Shown: piece by piece, positions 35,223 through 46,502 of the stretch
Numbering within the stretch: position 1 is the stretch's first letter
How the letters are laid out: each line of letters opens with the position of its first letter
NCBI GenBank assembly: GCA_022393335.1
Contig: JAJEKB010021308.1
Coordinates: 256,838 to 320,837 of the forward strand
Length of the DNA: 64,000 nucleotides
Direction of reading: 5' to 3'
Source of the DNA: Macrotrachela quadricornifera
Lineage: Eukaryota > Rotifera > Eurotatoria > Philodinida > Philodinidae
Notes under the pieces: generated by a model
Database searches by the model: none
What the model was told of the DNA's origin: nothing
What the model saw: the letters and a program-made list of their open reading frames with translations, nothing else
Position numbers and translations under genes: made by a program

Positions 35223-35954
35223 ATGGAATTATCGGTCACGTCCTTGATGATGTACATTGCACTGTTGTGCATATTGTTACCTGGGACAAGTGCCATATCT
35301 TGTTCGCCAGGATCATATTATCCTGGGGGTAACAGTTGTGTGTCGTGTTCTGTCGGATGTTATTGTCCTGCAAATTCCGCCGTCACTAAAGCGTATTGTC
35401 CATCAGGAACAAGTATGCCGCGCGAGGGTGCTGCCTCGATTAATGATTGTATGGATTGCCCTGTCGGCACGTTTGCGGCGGGATCTGGATCCACAACATG
35501 CCTCGACTGTCCGTCTGGAACTTATTGTCCTACAACCAGATCCAGCAGTTGTATATCATGTCCTGCAGGAACATATCAACCGCTTTTTGGTGCCGTTTCG
35601 GCTGATTCGTGTTTGAAATGCCCCTCTGGTACGTTAGTTGCATACAAAGGAGCATCGCGATGCTTTTGGTGCCCCGATGGCTATTCATGTCCCAATCCCG
35701 CTGGCCCCCCAATACCTTTGTCAACTACAGCTTCATCAATTGGCAATTCAACAAATACGACGAGTACGACTGCACCGACTGGCAATCAAACAAACACAAC
35801 GAGTACGACTGCACCGACTGGCAATCGAACAAACANNNNNNNNNNAACAAACACAACGAGTACGACTGCACCGACTGGCAATCGAACAAACACAACGAGT
35901 ACGACTGCACCGACTGGCAATCGAACAAATACGACGAGTGTACGACCACACTGA
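35223..35954 (+). CDS. secreted Cys-rich protein (GCC2/GCC3 repeats) with expanded NTT/Thr minisatellite tail
   Basis: 243 residues including four unknown. It parallels the 31175-31783 protein: a signal peptide (LLCILLPGTSA then ISC), then modules CVSCSVGCYCP, CMDCPVGTFAA, CLDCPSGTYCP, CISCPAGTYQP, CLKCPSGTL, CFWCPDGYSCP. From residue ~175 it has 13-residue repeats (TNTTSTTAPTGNQ/R) from a 39-bp minisatellite, with many N-x-T sequons and Thr for O-glycans; the paralogue has only the seed of this tail. It ends SVRPH. Ten N residues (35836-35845) lie in the array, so the repeat number is uncertain. It is likely extracellular or mucin-like; the precise role is unknown. Confidence 0.83.
   Translation: MELSVTSLMMYIALLCILLPGTSAISCSPGSYYPGGNSCVSCSVGCYCPANSAVTKAYCPSGTSMPREGAASINDCMDCPVGTFAAGSGSTTCLDCPSGTYCPTTRSSSCISCPAGTYQPLFGAVSADSCLKCPSGTLVAYKGASRCFWCPDGYSCPNPAGPPIPLSTTASSIGNSTNTTSTTAPTGNQTNTTSTTAPTGNRTNXXXXTNTTSTTAPTGNRTNTTSTTAPTGNRTNTTSVRPH
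35748..35940 (+). repeat. 39-bp coding minisatellite, ~5 copies
   Basis: Unit ACAAACACAACGAGTACGAC plus TGCACCGACTGGCAATCGA, repeated in frame with few changes and interrupted by 10 N. The period is a multiple of 3, so copy number can change without breaking the gene. Confidence 0.9.
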
Positions 35955-35959
35955 TGAAT

Positions 35960-36559
35960 GGATAACAGTGATTATATATTCCATTCGCACAAGACTGCCT
36001 GTGGATTTTTCGTTCATAGACGGAAATAATTCCCTAAACTGAAAGGACAGAGTCTTTTTCTTGAATATGCGTATTTATTCGTGACGCTATGGAGCGCTTA
36101 CAAATGGATGAGACGAAAACAACGGATAAAAAGGACGGATGGGAAAGGAAAAGGAGAGGAAAACGGGGAAGGGTACACTAATACAATACTAATAGCCATT
36201 TTATCTAAATGATAACATGAAAAAAATATGATAATGAACGACTAAGAAAACTGTGAGTTCATTTTACAAACATTCTAGAAGTAAAAAAAAAGGGGGGGGG
36301 GGGAGCTAAAAGCAAAATCAAGTTGGGCTAGGAGAGGAGAGAATGCTAAGATGATTGCTGGGATCATCAGCTTTCTACGTCTTTTGAAACTGATTTACTT
36401 ATCTTCGATATAGTCTAACCATATGCCTAGTAGGGACTTATGTTTCTTTATTTGATTTTTCACTATTTTCAGCCAAAAGAAATGTGCTAGTCCATCTTTT
36501 TTTTAAAAATTGCACCAATAAGAGATATCGTTGAAAAAGGGAAAGGTGATGAGATCAGA
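35960..36559. other. intergenic stretch, possibly LINE 3' region
   Basis: Contains an A9-G13 tract (about 36282-36303) and purine-rich text at 36100-36180. In minus-strand sense it lies downstream of the reverse transcriptase remnant and could be its 3' UTR. Confidence 0.4.
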
Positions 36560-37190
36560 TCTGTATAGTTTCTTCAGTCTATTCCTTATTTATTGTTTAA
36601 TATAATAGTGTGAATCTCTTTGATTCGTGAAGTCGTAGAACTAGTCTGCTGTTATCCATGGACATCGATGAACAAATCTCAGGGTTACTTGATATTTTTG
36701 TCGAAGCATTTCCTGTTGTGAATGAGGAAGAAAGGAAAAGAGGCAAAAGAGCCAAGCAAAGAAGGGAAAGGAGTAAGCAAAGAAACATTGTCTAAGCACA
36801 CTTGTAGCTATTACTTTATTTTGTTTTAACCATTTTAGTTTAGTGTACAATTTTTGAACTTTCTCTAAGCAGTTTGACACTGATTTGCGCATAGATAACT
36901 TGCTTGTCCAGACGTAGCCGAGGTACTGAAACTCGTTTACACATTCGAGCGGGATATTGTTCATTTTTAATGTTAGAGGACGTAGCGTAATCTGAGTATG
37001 GGAAACTTGGAAGACCGACTTTGAGATATTAATCGATTGTTTCTATTTCTTGGCATATGTAAATAAGTTATCGCACATTTTTGCACCTTCTTTTTCCAAA
37101 AACTGTAGCATTGGCTCCAGTTTCTTTTCTATTGGTGTATTGTAGGCAATTTCTATAGGGCATGTGGACATGACTTACTTCATGTTAAAA
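36560..37190 (-). pseudogene. LINE reverse-transcriptase C-terminal remnant
   Basis: The minus-strand frame contains CVNEFQYLGYVWTSKLSMR (the post-YADD 'F-YLG' region of non-LTR reverse transcriptases), then KLKWLKQNKVI and RQCFFAYSFPFFAWLF. It is interrupted by stops (for example in AKK*KQSINISKSVFQVSHT upstream at ~37040, and after 36641). The palm domain with YADD is missing. It is a different LINE from the BovB copy at the window start. Confidence 0.7.
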
Positions 37191-39495
37191 TTTCAGTTTT
37201 CCACAGAAATCCTAGTTTCTAAACTTCAGAAATAATTACTGATGAAAACAAGTGGAATCCAAAGAAATAATTTTTCAGTAAAAAATCCCTGAGGGGGACC
37301 CTTGCCCTAATTTTTTATCAAAAATTTTTTTATTTGAAAAGCTAACAAATCATACGTCGTTCGATGCAGTTTTGTGCGCTGATTCTACATATGATACTTT
37401 TATTGAATAAAACGTTTCGTAGTCGAGAAAAATGCGAAATACCTGAAAAACCATGGTTTTTTCAAAATCCTCCTGTATAGTCCAGGAGAATTTACGCTAA
37501 TTTACGCTATCTGTGGTGATAGAGGGCATATGGGAAAACATTCTGACAAAGTTTGAATAACTTTCAATTTCGGGGCTGGAAGGGGCGCTCATTTTACTAA
37601 TATAGCCGTTTGGAAAATCACTGTGGGAAAAAGAAATTTTTTTTCTCAAAAATCTTCAGTAGTAATTAACCACTTTTTGTTTTATAAATCGGTAGCGGAT
37701 ATTAGACAAATTCATAATATATATTATTTTTCGCTGTCACTTCAGTGTATTCTGTAAAAATAATGTGTGTTTCGAATGAGACGTTTTCGAAAAACAACGA
37801 ACAAAAACTGACGAAGTTATATGCAATACTCTAAAAAGATGGTTTTTCAAAAATACCTTGCAGTTCCCTTTCCTTCTAGCACTTATAACTCTGCCATAAT
37901 AAATTGTAGAGATCTAAAAATTTAAACATAACCCTAACTGCACATGCGGAATCGATCTATGAAAAAAAAATCATAGGTCAGTTTCGACCATAAAATGGGT
38001 ATCTGCTAGAATGCTCGATCCTCTCGTGCGGTCTCTCATAAGAGCGTCCACGTACCGTCCTTAGATAGCCTGGGACAGGTAACAATGCTTTGGCTAGCGC
38101 GCTTGATTCACTTCCTACGACTGATTTACTTTTATTACAAGAAAAACAGATGAAAAAAAATTTTGGTAAACTATGAACTCAGTTTTGATTGTTCTATGTT
38201 TTTGTATATGAAATAAACCTTATTTCTTTGGTTAGCATGTTTGGTTCACTTCATACGAACCTAATTGAGATCGATTGAATATAAAAATAAATGTGAAAAC
38301 CTCGGATTTAAATCCGCGTGTTATGTGTACTTCAAAAAGTAAAAAGAATTGACAACAAATTGATTTTGATCAAACTGTCTAAAGACTAGTTATCTTGAGT
38401 CTATGATCGGCATTTTGAGCTCTGGAACATCTCGATTGGACGAAAAACAGTTTAGTCTACAAAATCATTTTACTCAAGTGAGGAAGTTATCAAATAAAAG
38501 AAGTGCTAGAAGTCAAAAACTGCGTAAATCCGAAGATTACACTGCGGGAGGTGGTATTTTGGATTTTTCTCATGTGCTGCACGAGATCTTAGGCTTATTT
38601 TCCTACAAGACATAGATCTCATCAAGACACATCTTTTGGCACTAAATTGTAAGAATAAAAGAATTGGGGAGCCAAGTTAGCATGGACGACGCTGTAGGCG
38701 ATCCTATAAAGTGGCCATTGACTTCACTCTCAAAGTGATATAATATCTTTAGAAATCGCAGGAAATGGGTTCAGATTCGTGCTCAGCTTAAAAAACTGAG
38801 TAGGAGGAGTTATTTCAGAATGGATTTGGGCTTGTATCTAGCGAGATTATGGTCATAGGTAACCTCATGGATCTATTAGAGATATGTGATAGAGAGAGCC
38901 ATCAGTATTTTCATAATAATTCATCAATACTAATAGCTATCGAGTTCGGATTTTTTCCATTTAATAATTCTTTTTAGTAGCGACAAAGCCATGCACCTAG
39001 AACACCCCAAAACTGCTGGTCACGCGAGACATATGTTAGGCACACTGGCCTCAGGATACAGATTTTGTGCATTTTGGGACCTTATTTAGGCAATTTTCAC
39101 TTAAAAAATCATGATTTTATTCAAAACTAATATCATATTCGAAATCAGCGTTAAAAACTGAGTCGATTCATATATATTTTAAATAATTCTGAGAAAAAAT
39201 TTTTCTCTGAAAAATCCCTGCATCCCCCTCCCCTCAGGGATGGTCTGGTGAATAAGGGTGAGGGTGATGTGGTCAAGGAACCGCTACCTGTAGATTGCTG
39301 CCAAATGCAGCACACAGCATCTTTACTCCGTGGTTCACTTCCAGCATCCTGTGGACAGCATCCTGCAGGCAACATTCTATAGTAGAATCTTTAATCTATC
39401 ATATAGTAATAGTTGAATATTCGAATAGTCAAATATCCGAATAGTTGAATGAAAAGTTGAATAGTCGAAACGAATTAATGAGTTCTACACTACTG
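37191..39495. other. non-coding stretch
   Basis: No gene supported. 38145-38262 is the second copy of the 16425-16540 repeat. 39255-39266 carries two TGAGGG-type hexamers. 39395-39470 is a degenerate GAATAGT(C/T)GAA-type short repeat. Confidence 0.4.
38145..38262. repeat. second copy of the 16425-16540 dispersed repeat
   Basis: Same order of GGTAAACTATG, TTTGATTG, ATTTCTTTGG and ATGTTTGGTTCACTT, same orientation. Confidence 0.7.
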
Positions 39496-40041
39496 CTCTC
39501 TACATAAACACCAGTATATATGGGAGAGATTTCTGGAAACTTTCTATATTTAATGGATCATATGAAGAAAAAGCTAAAGCATACTTAAAAGCTGGCCAAT
39601 TGTCTTTCGATGAATGGAAAAAGAACTATTGGGTTGGCTTAACTATATGTAAGTGGTCTAAAATGAAGACGAAACCATGAAACCTAAGAAGAAATTTTTT
39701 TTCTAGACGGACAATTGGCTCATGAATTCGGTTGGGATAGTTATAAGGCAGTCTTTCGTACGTATGAGAAAACAAAGCCAACGCTCAAGTGAGTCTTACA
39801 AACATAATTTTGATAGAAGTGTGTGCATACAATATTTATTTTGATTTACAGTTCTGATCAAGAGAAAATGGACTTATGGGTTGAGACCTTTTCACAACAA
39901 GTAAACAAAAATCTGGTACCACTTTTTCGATTCTGGGGTTTGACCGTTTCTGAAGCGACATCCAACAAACTCAAAGATCTTGAGGTACCAATAATTACTG
40001 ATCAGTTCATCGAAGTTGCTCCTGATAAATATCAAGAATAA
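39496..40041 (+). pseudogene. duplicated 3' end of the M60/TCAF-type gene
   Basis: It matches 26086-26634 almost base for base, introns included: exon-6 remainder to 39648, exon 7 at 39707-39788, exon 8 at 39852-40041. Splice sites and frames are kept. Changes visible in the coding part are few (for example NTN to NTS and DLW to DFW). It starts abruptly inside exon 6, so the HEIGH motif and third zinc ligand are absent and no start is available. The match extends past the stop to about 40145, where the polyadenylation signal is altered. It is a recent, truncated segmental duplication. Confidence 0.9.
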
Positions 40042-40145
40042 TGGATTTTACACGTGGCCAGTGACAAAAACGTATATTTCTGTTTCACTCATATTGACTA
40101 TTTTCTTGTTCTCATTTACTAATCTCTAATATCCTTCTTCTAAAT

Positions 40146-40934
40146 ATAAGAACCGATTTATCATTCAACATTTATCAGCTATGATGAACAACTCTGGTTT
40201 GGATTTTAGTCAAAATTATTTTGGATGATCACATAGGAGAGGAATGGTGGGTTCTATTCTTGGTACTTTAAAAAGACTTGTTTGGCTCGAAGCATTAGCT
40301 GGTAGTCGAGACCGATCTGCATCAGCATTTGTTCGTATTTGTCGTGAAAAAACAAAACGATCATTGTGGAGCTTTTGGAATAGGTACAGTTTGACAAAAC
40401 GCAAGCAAGCTTGGAAACACTTTTCATCAGCCCGTTGAGTTACCTGATATTCGATTACAACACCATGTTAATATATTGCATAAAGATGTGATCGAATATG
40501 CTCTTTATTCAACAAGAACACAAAAATACGTTTTCAGATTTTGATTTTCTTTATCGATTATGTTGATAGCAATAATTAGTATTTATACAATATTGTAGCT
40601 GTTTGAAATAGTTTTATCGATTGATTTATTCCGAGTAATATTTACGTATTTATTTTGACTTACTTTCTTGTAATTCCGATAAAATAAATTAGTTCAAAAA
40701 AATTATTGTTTTTATAACGTGATTCCGTCACATCATTTATCCGTACCTGACAGATGCATCTATCATAGATTTTGAATTACTTGTTTTTTCATGTAAAGGT
40801 CTGAACATAGGCTATAACTTTCCTATTGAAAGTTTTTGCACCACGTATATTCATGAGCTGCAATTTTCATTTTTTCACGCATCACTTCAAACCTTGGTCC
40901 ATTTTTAGTGATTCCGTAACGAGCTCATATCTTA
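40146..40934. other. short stretch without a recognised gene
   Basis: An open frame at 40244-40438 (+) with a basic, helical product and a possible donor AATAG|GTACAG at about 40383 may be an exon fragment. It is not recognised and not called. Confidence 0.35.
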
Positions 40935-41551
40935 CAATGGAACCGTCTGTACTGATAAGCCGCTTCCAAGTTCAGCGCATGTTTATTAGGTAGACCCCAA
41001 TGAGTTATAAAAAAACCAAAACGATACGTGCTATTGGACCTTCCCTCCAGAGTTATAGTTATTATACTGGAATTTTAGCTTATAGCATGGTATCTACTAA
41101 AAACTCTAAGAACGATATTTCGACCTGAAATTTTGTCCACAGGTAGGCCTGCTTGTAACTGGAATATCCTGAAAATTTCAGCTCAAACGAATGTTCCCTT
41201 CATAAGATATTGAGTTCCCTCTAAACAAGACATTCTTCTATCTTTTGGTAGAATATGAATGATTTTGGAAATTCAATAACTTATGAAGAGAACGTTCATT
41301 TGAGCTGAAATTTTCAGGATATTCCAGTTACAAGCAGGCCTACCTGTGGACAAAATTTCAGGTCGAAATATCGTTCTTAGAGTTTTTAGTAGATACCATG
41401 CTATAAGCTAAAATTCCAGTATAATAACTATAACTCTGGAGGGAAGGTCCAATAGCACGTATCGTTTTGGTTTTTTTATAACTCATTGGGGTCTACCTAA
41501 TAAACATGCGCTGAACTTGGAAGCGGCTTATCAGTACAGACGGTTCCATTG
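40935..41551. mobile_element. near-perfect palindromic element, 617 bp
   Basis: Arms of ~270 bp are almost identical inverses (CAATGGAACCGTCTGTACTG at the left, its inverse at the right), meeting in a short unpaired centre near 41215-41290. Flanking triplets are TTA (40932-40934) and TCA (41552-41554), suggesting a 3-bp TNA target site. No coding sequence. The inner text shares CGACCTGAAATT and TATCCTGAAA with the element at 34422-35047. High arm identity means it is young or kept alike by gene conversion. Confidence 0.88.
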
Positions 41552-41769
41552 TCAAGTAAAAACAAATAGTCTGCTATCTCAATATCTTTTCGAGGTATCT
41601 ATCTTTTGAATTGTCATACTCATTAGCTGTGTAGCATTTTTCGCTATCTATTGCTTAAGAATAAAACAAGAAATTAAAGAAACAGTTAAAGAATTAAGGG
41701 AATGCATTTAGTAAATTGCAGATTTAGAAGTTAGATACCGAAACAGACATTGGAAGCAAGAACTTCTGA

Positions 41770-42384
41770 CAATGGAGGTTCGCGCACTGTAGCCGAGCTA
41801 GACTTGATATTTTAGCAACAAAGGATGGCTCTCATTGTCAAACTAACAAGGTTAAAATATAAGCGGCTGTTAACTTGTCTCGAGGGAGATATTCGACTTT
41901 TACTGTATTTATGGTATGGATAGGATGTCTACAACTGAACATTTCAATAGAACTTCTTTTATCATTTTTCATTCTGGTTAGATAGAGCTGGTCAAGTTGC
42001 ATTCAAAAAAATATGTTTCAAATTTAAAAATAATTTATGAACGATCGTAGTTTTGGGTCTTTTTCCCATGTATTTGAAAGTAACAGTAAGTTGGACTATC
42101 CCTCCAAGATTTTTTCAAATCTGTTTTTCAAATCTGAAGCAGATTTTTTTGAATGCAACTTGACGAGCTCTACTTAACCAGAATGAAAAATGAAAAAGAA
42201 GTTCTATTGAAATGTTCAGTTGTAGACATCCTATCCATACTGTAAATACAGTAAAAGTCGAATATCTCCCTCGAGACAAGTTAACAGCCGCTCATACTTT
42301 AACCTTGTTAGTTTGACAATGAGAGCTATTCTTTGATGCTAAAATGTCAAGTCTAGCTCGGTTACAGTACGCGAACCTCCATTG
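41770..42384. mobile_element. near-perfect palindromic element, 615 bp
   Basis: Begins CAATGGAGGTTCGCGCACTG and ends with its near-exact inverse. Arms of ~235 bp surround a central ~145 bp. It is flanked by TGA on both sides (41767-41769 and 42385-42387). It has the same length class and the same CAATGG terminus as the neighbour at 40935-41551, but different arm sequence. No coding capacity. Confidence 0.87.
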
Positions 42385-42443
42385 TGAGTATTTTCTTATT
42401 TTAATCGCATTATTCTTTTATGTCATGTTTAGTATGCAATCAT

Positions 42444-42673
42444 AGGGCTCATTTTGATCGCCATCATAATAGCTACAAAATGGTACTACTTGTTTTCTCT
42501 ATTCAAATAATCTGTCATCGGAAAAACCTAATCGCCTAAAAAAATATTGTTCTCTTTTAAAAATGACGATAAAAATGTTAACTACCTCGGTTTTTCCGAT
42601 GACAGACTAACTGGATCAAAAAACAAGGAGTACCGTTTTTTTAGTTGCTACGATGGCGAGTAAAATGAGTCCT
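42444..42673. mobile_element. small fold-back element, 230 bp
   Basis: AGGGCTCATTTTGATCGCC and TCTGTCATCGGAAAAACC on the left recur inverted on the right (GGTTTTTCCGATGACAGA, GGCGAGTAAAATGAGTCCT). Arms are ~85 bp with mismatches. Confidence 0.72.
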
Positions 42674-44869
42674 AAGTTTGCACACCCATCACGACACGAA
42701 AGCATAATGGGACTAAGAGAAGAAATGAATCACTTCCAATGTCTGTACCGAAATATGAGGCTATACTAAGTCAAACATCTAGATAGAAACATAGATTAAG
42801 AGGTTATGCGATTGAGCCGTGTAGTATAAGCGGTTAAGGGAGTAGAATAAGGGGTTAAGGAGATAGAATAAGGAATACGCAATTATACGTTGAAATAACG
42901 TGTTGCACAAAGGTATGGAGAGGATATGGATGAACTATGGTTTTTTTGTACAAATTGGCAATCAAATTTAGGTACGAAACCCGTTTCTAAAGGAAATAAA
43001 AAATGGGTATTTTACGAAACCCTATTCGTACGAAATCTAAAAGGGTTTCGATTTCGTTTCAACTTTCGGAACCCTTTTAGGTTTCGTGCGGTACCTTTTT
43101 TTTCAGTGTGGGAACATCCGAATTTCATCGACAAAAAAGTCAAGATTGGAACCGTGGATTGCATAGGTTACTATAAGGTTAAGAATCGGGATAGAAAATT
43201 AAATATATAGGCAGGATTCAGGTTAGGGACAGCGGTTTAATATTAAGAGTCAGAGTGTTGGTATAGATACAAGAGGATAACGTTACGAACAATGGATCAC
43301 ATATAGAATCAAGTTTTGGGACAGACATCATGTTGGAAATATATAAATAAAGGTTAAGAGTAAAAATAAGCTATTAGATATAGATGAGAGCTAGATTCAC
43401 TCTTAATCAAAACTGCTAGCCTGAAAAAGTAACGACTCATAACGGTCCGTTACGAGAGCTCTGCTTCTTACAAGGCTTTCGTATCGACTGTGTCAAAGTA
43501 TTTGTACCGCTGTTATTAGACTATCGTAGTGGTGAAGCAATCATTGCCATCTATAATCAGATCCGGCTGATAGGACCTTCACATTGGGATTAGTATTCTA
43601 GCATAGAGTATGACGAGAAAACTTTAAAAGCACAATGAGAGAATCAGAGGATGAATGCAGACAAACTTTAGTCCTTTTTTCTGACTTTCTTTCCTAACGA
43701 CGACAAGAAGTAATAACAGCCAAGAAGAACAAGGAGAGGAAGAAGATTGAACGTGTAAAAATCCCAAATAACATAAAAATAAGAGCACGTAATTGTTTTT
43801 ATTAACTTTAAGTCAACAGCTATAACAAGAAATCGTCATATAATCAAATAGACAATGTTGAATGGATAAATATTTAGAAATAACTATGAGATCTAGAAAT
43901 GTGTATGGATGGTTAATATACAGGAGAGCACTATGTGTTTCGAGCATTAAGTATATAATAGTCGTCACAAATGGTTAGTACCAGCTGACTTGAAAAATGT
44001 TCATAAGCAAGTGTATTCGCTACGAATCCCTTTCTTTTTACAGAATATTAGTCTTTCAATCTCTTTATGAATTCAGCATAAAACTAGTTACGAAAGCCCT
44101 GTCAAAATCGATATGAAAGTTCTCTATTTTTTTAATGCGAAACTCCTTTTGAAAATACAGCAACAAGGCTTTCGGGTTTCGAAAGATCTGTAAATTTTTT
44201 GTTACGAACTGATATACCTCGCTAGCTTAAATGTAATGGATAGATAGCTTATTAGCAGTAGAAAAAAGTTTGGCATAAAACAGTATTTTCCTAGAACCTT
44301 CAAATATTTACAAGCGGTAACCAAATCTAGAACGTAAAGTTATTAAACAAACTGTCTCTTTCTTACAGAGTAGTAGAGTCCGCTAAGCGGGAATTTTTAA
44401 ATGCAATTACCTTCACGGAATGCTACTTGTCTAAAATTATTCTTCCACCATTAAAGTCACTTATATAACCAAAAAAGCCGTACACTAACACTTGACAAAC
44501 GAAAAGTTGAATACAAATGGTTTGTTTCATCCCTAATTCCTCTTTTCTACAACCTTGAAAAGCTGTTCGACCGTGACGAAAAAGAAAAACTCGAGCTACT
44601 TTCACGGAAACTGCCTACACATCTAGGAAAAAGGTCAGGGGAAAATCGAGGATACTACTTAAACAAATAAGGACATCCAGCACAGCTCATAAGGTCGCTA
44701 TATATGACTTGCCACAGCTACTACAGAACAATTTTTCAAAAGCGCACGACGCTCAATTTCTATAGTCTTTCAGCACTTACGGGAGATACCATAGAGAAAG
44801 CAATGAATATATATAGATACTTCCGTTATACAGGGCTCAAGACAAAAGAATATCTCTGGGATATACGAT
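42674..44869. other. non-coding stretch
   Basis: 42960-43100 has repeated GGGTTTCG / CGAAACCC boxes in both directions, which create an open frame (42926-43210) that is not protein-like. 42830-42885 has a short AGGGGTTAAGGAGATAGAATA tandem. No gene supported. Confidence 0.4.
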
Positions 44870-45100
44870 TTGAGGACTCTGAGGTAGCTTCATAATATAG
44901 GATATGAGGATCCAAGAGTGCCTCAAGAATATAAGACCTCAGAAGCCAAAAGTACCTCCATCATTTAGGACACGAGAACCCAAGGGTACCTCTGGAATAT
45001 AGGATATGAGGATCTAACAGTACCTTCATTATATAAGACCTCAGGTCCCAAAGGCACCTCGAGGATATGGAACTTGAAGACCTAGGAGCACCCTTATGTG
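44870..45100. repeat. degenerate minisatellite, ~40-bp period (type A)
   Basis: Units contain a TACCTC box, an ATATAGGA box and a TGAGGA(C/T)CCAAG box, repeated about five times with many changes. Two further units are at 45690-45765. Confidence 0.7.
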
Positions 45101-45184
45101 CTAGTTAAATAAACACCTAGTGAAACTGTGCCTCAGTTCACTGAAAACCAGTGTTACTAGTATCAGTTCTCCAGTTCTGCACTG

Positions 45185-45600
45185 GCACTAGTGCAGGGGC
45201 ATCACTAGATTACTAATGCAACTCCAAGACAAGCCCCAGATACTTACCAATGATATCCTAGCATAGCCCCTCAGGATTTTACTTATGGCACTCCGCGATA
45301 GTCTTTAGAGGGTTATCAATGGTACCATAGAATAGCTCCCAAAATGTTACTACTAGTACCCCAAGAGAAATTCCAGGATATTACTAATGGTACCTCAAGA
45401 TAGCCGCTAGGTACTTACAGACGGTATTCCGAGATAGGCTCCAGAAAGTTGCTAATGATACCTAAGACAAACATTAGATAGTTACCAATGATACCCTAGG
45501 ATAGCCCTAGTATATTATTAATAGTACTTCAAGATAGACCCAGTACGTTACTATGGTACTCTAAGCTATCTGTCAAGAAGTTAGTGATAATACGTTGACA
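45185..45600. repeat. degenerate minisatellite, ~40-bp period (type B)
   Basis: About ten diverged units of the form TAATGGTACC(T/C)CAAGATAGCC plus CCAGGATGTTAC. Neighbouring type A has a similar period and shares TACCTC, so the two may have a common origin. Confidence 0.7.
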
Positions 45601-46449
45601 TGCTTTCCGAATAAAGTTAAAGAAGAGCCGTTCACGCTCATGAGCGCTCATGTGAGCGTGAGCTGTACAGTTCTACCCAAAGATAGCCTCTTTATATATG
45701 ACTTGAGGACCCAAGAGTATCCCAGTTATATAGGAACTGAGGACCCAATGGTACCTCACCATATAGTTAGAATATATATAAATATATATCTTTCCTTGAG
45801 TATTGATGTGTTTTTTCGACCTGTGACCCTGACACGAATAAACGAACAAACTTTTTTCATATGACCCTCTCTACAGTCGAAGGAAGAAACTATACAGCAC
45901 CTTTCGCAATTTTTCTATAGAATCTCGCTATATATTTTATCATCAGACGAAAGGAAAACGCTGAGAACAAGAACGATAGTCAAGACGATGCATCTAGTTA
46001 AGATACACACCATCTGAAGATGAACACTAATCTTTTTGAACGATGATTTTCTTTTGCTGCACTGAAAAGGTATTGTACGCTATCAACAAATAAATCCAAA
46101 TAACTGCGTTGCTTTAAACAAACTTAGTAAATAGGAAAAATTAAATCCTGATATCATCTTTCATCATCTATCGAAGCACAAATGTCGGGGCTCCATTTTT
46201 CCTCCTTTTTATCAGGCAGTTAATAAATAGTTAAATCCATACAACTTCATGTATTTTAATAAAATAGTGATGTTGTCAGTGACAAACCGTTAAAATTTGA
46301 TAAATATTTATATATAGTCGAACTTCCAATATCATATTCTCATCCATACTAACAGTTAAATGTGTTGTTAGTTGATAAAGAAAAAATAAATAATACATAC
46401 ATAGTTATGCTATTCTATGACAACGATGTATATGTAACTTATTTATTTC

Positions 46450-46458
46450 TATATAAAA
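46450..46458 (+). promoter_or_regulatory. putative TATA box of the F-box gene
   Basis: TATATAAAA-like sequence about 45-50 bp before the start codon at 46503. Position is plausible but A/T-rich context weakens it. Confidence 0.4.
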
Positions 46459-46502
46459 CTAATCTTTTAATCATTTTATAACATCTGAATTAGACAACAA
46501 CA

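Noticed and set aside
42926..43210. 94-residue open frame
   Set aside because: Its Phe/Arg-rich stretch comes from GGGTTTCG boxes repeated in both directions; no protein-like composition or motif.
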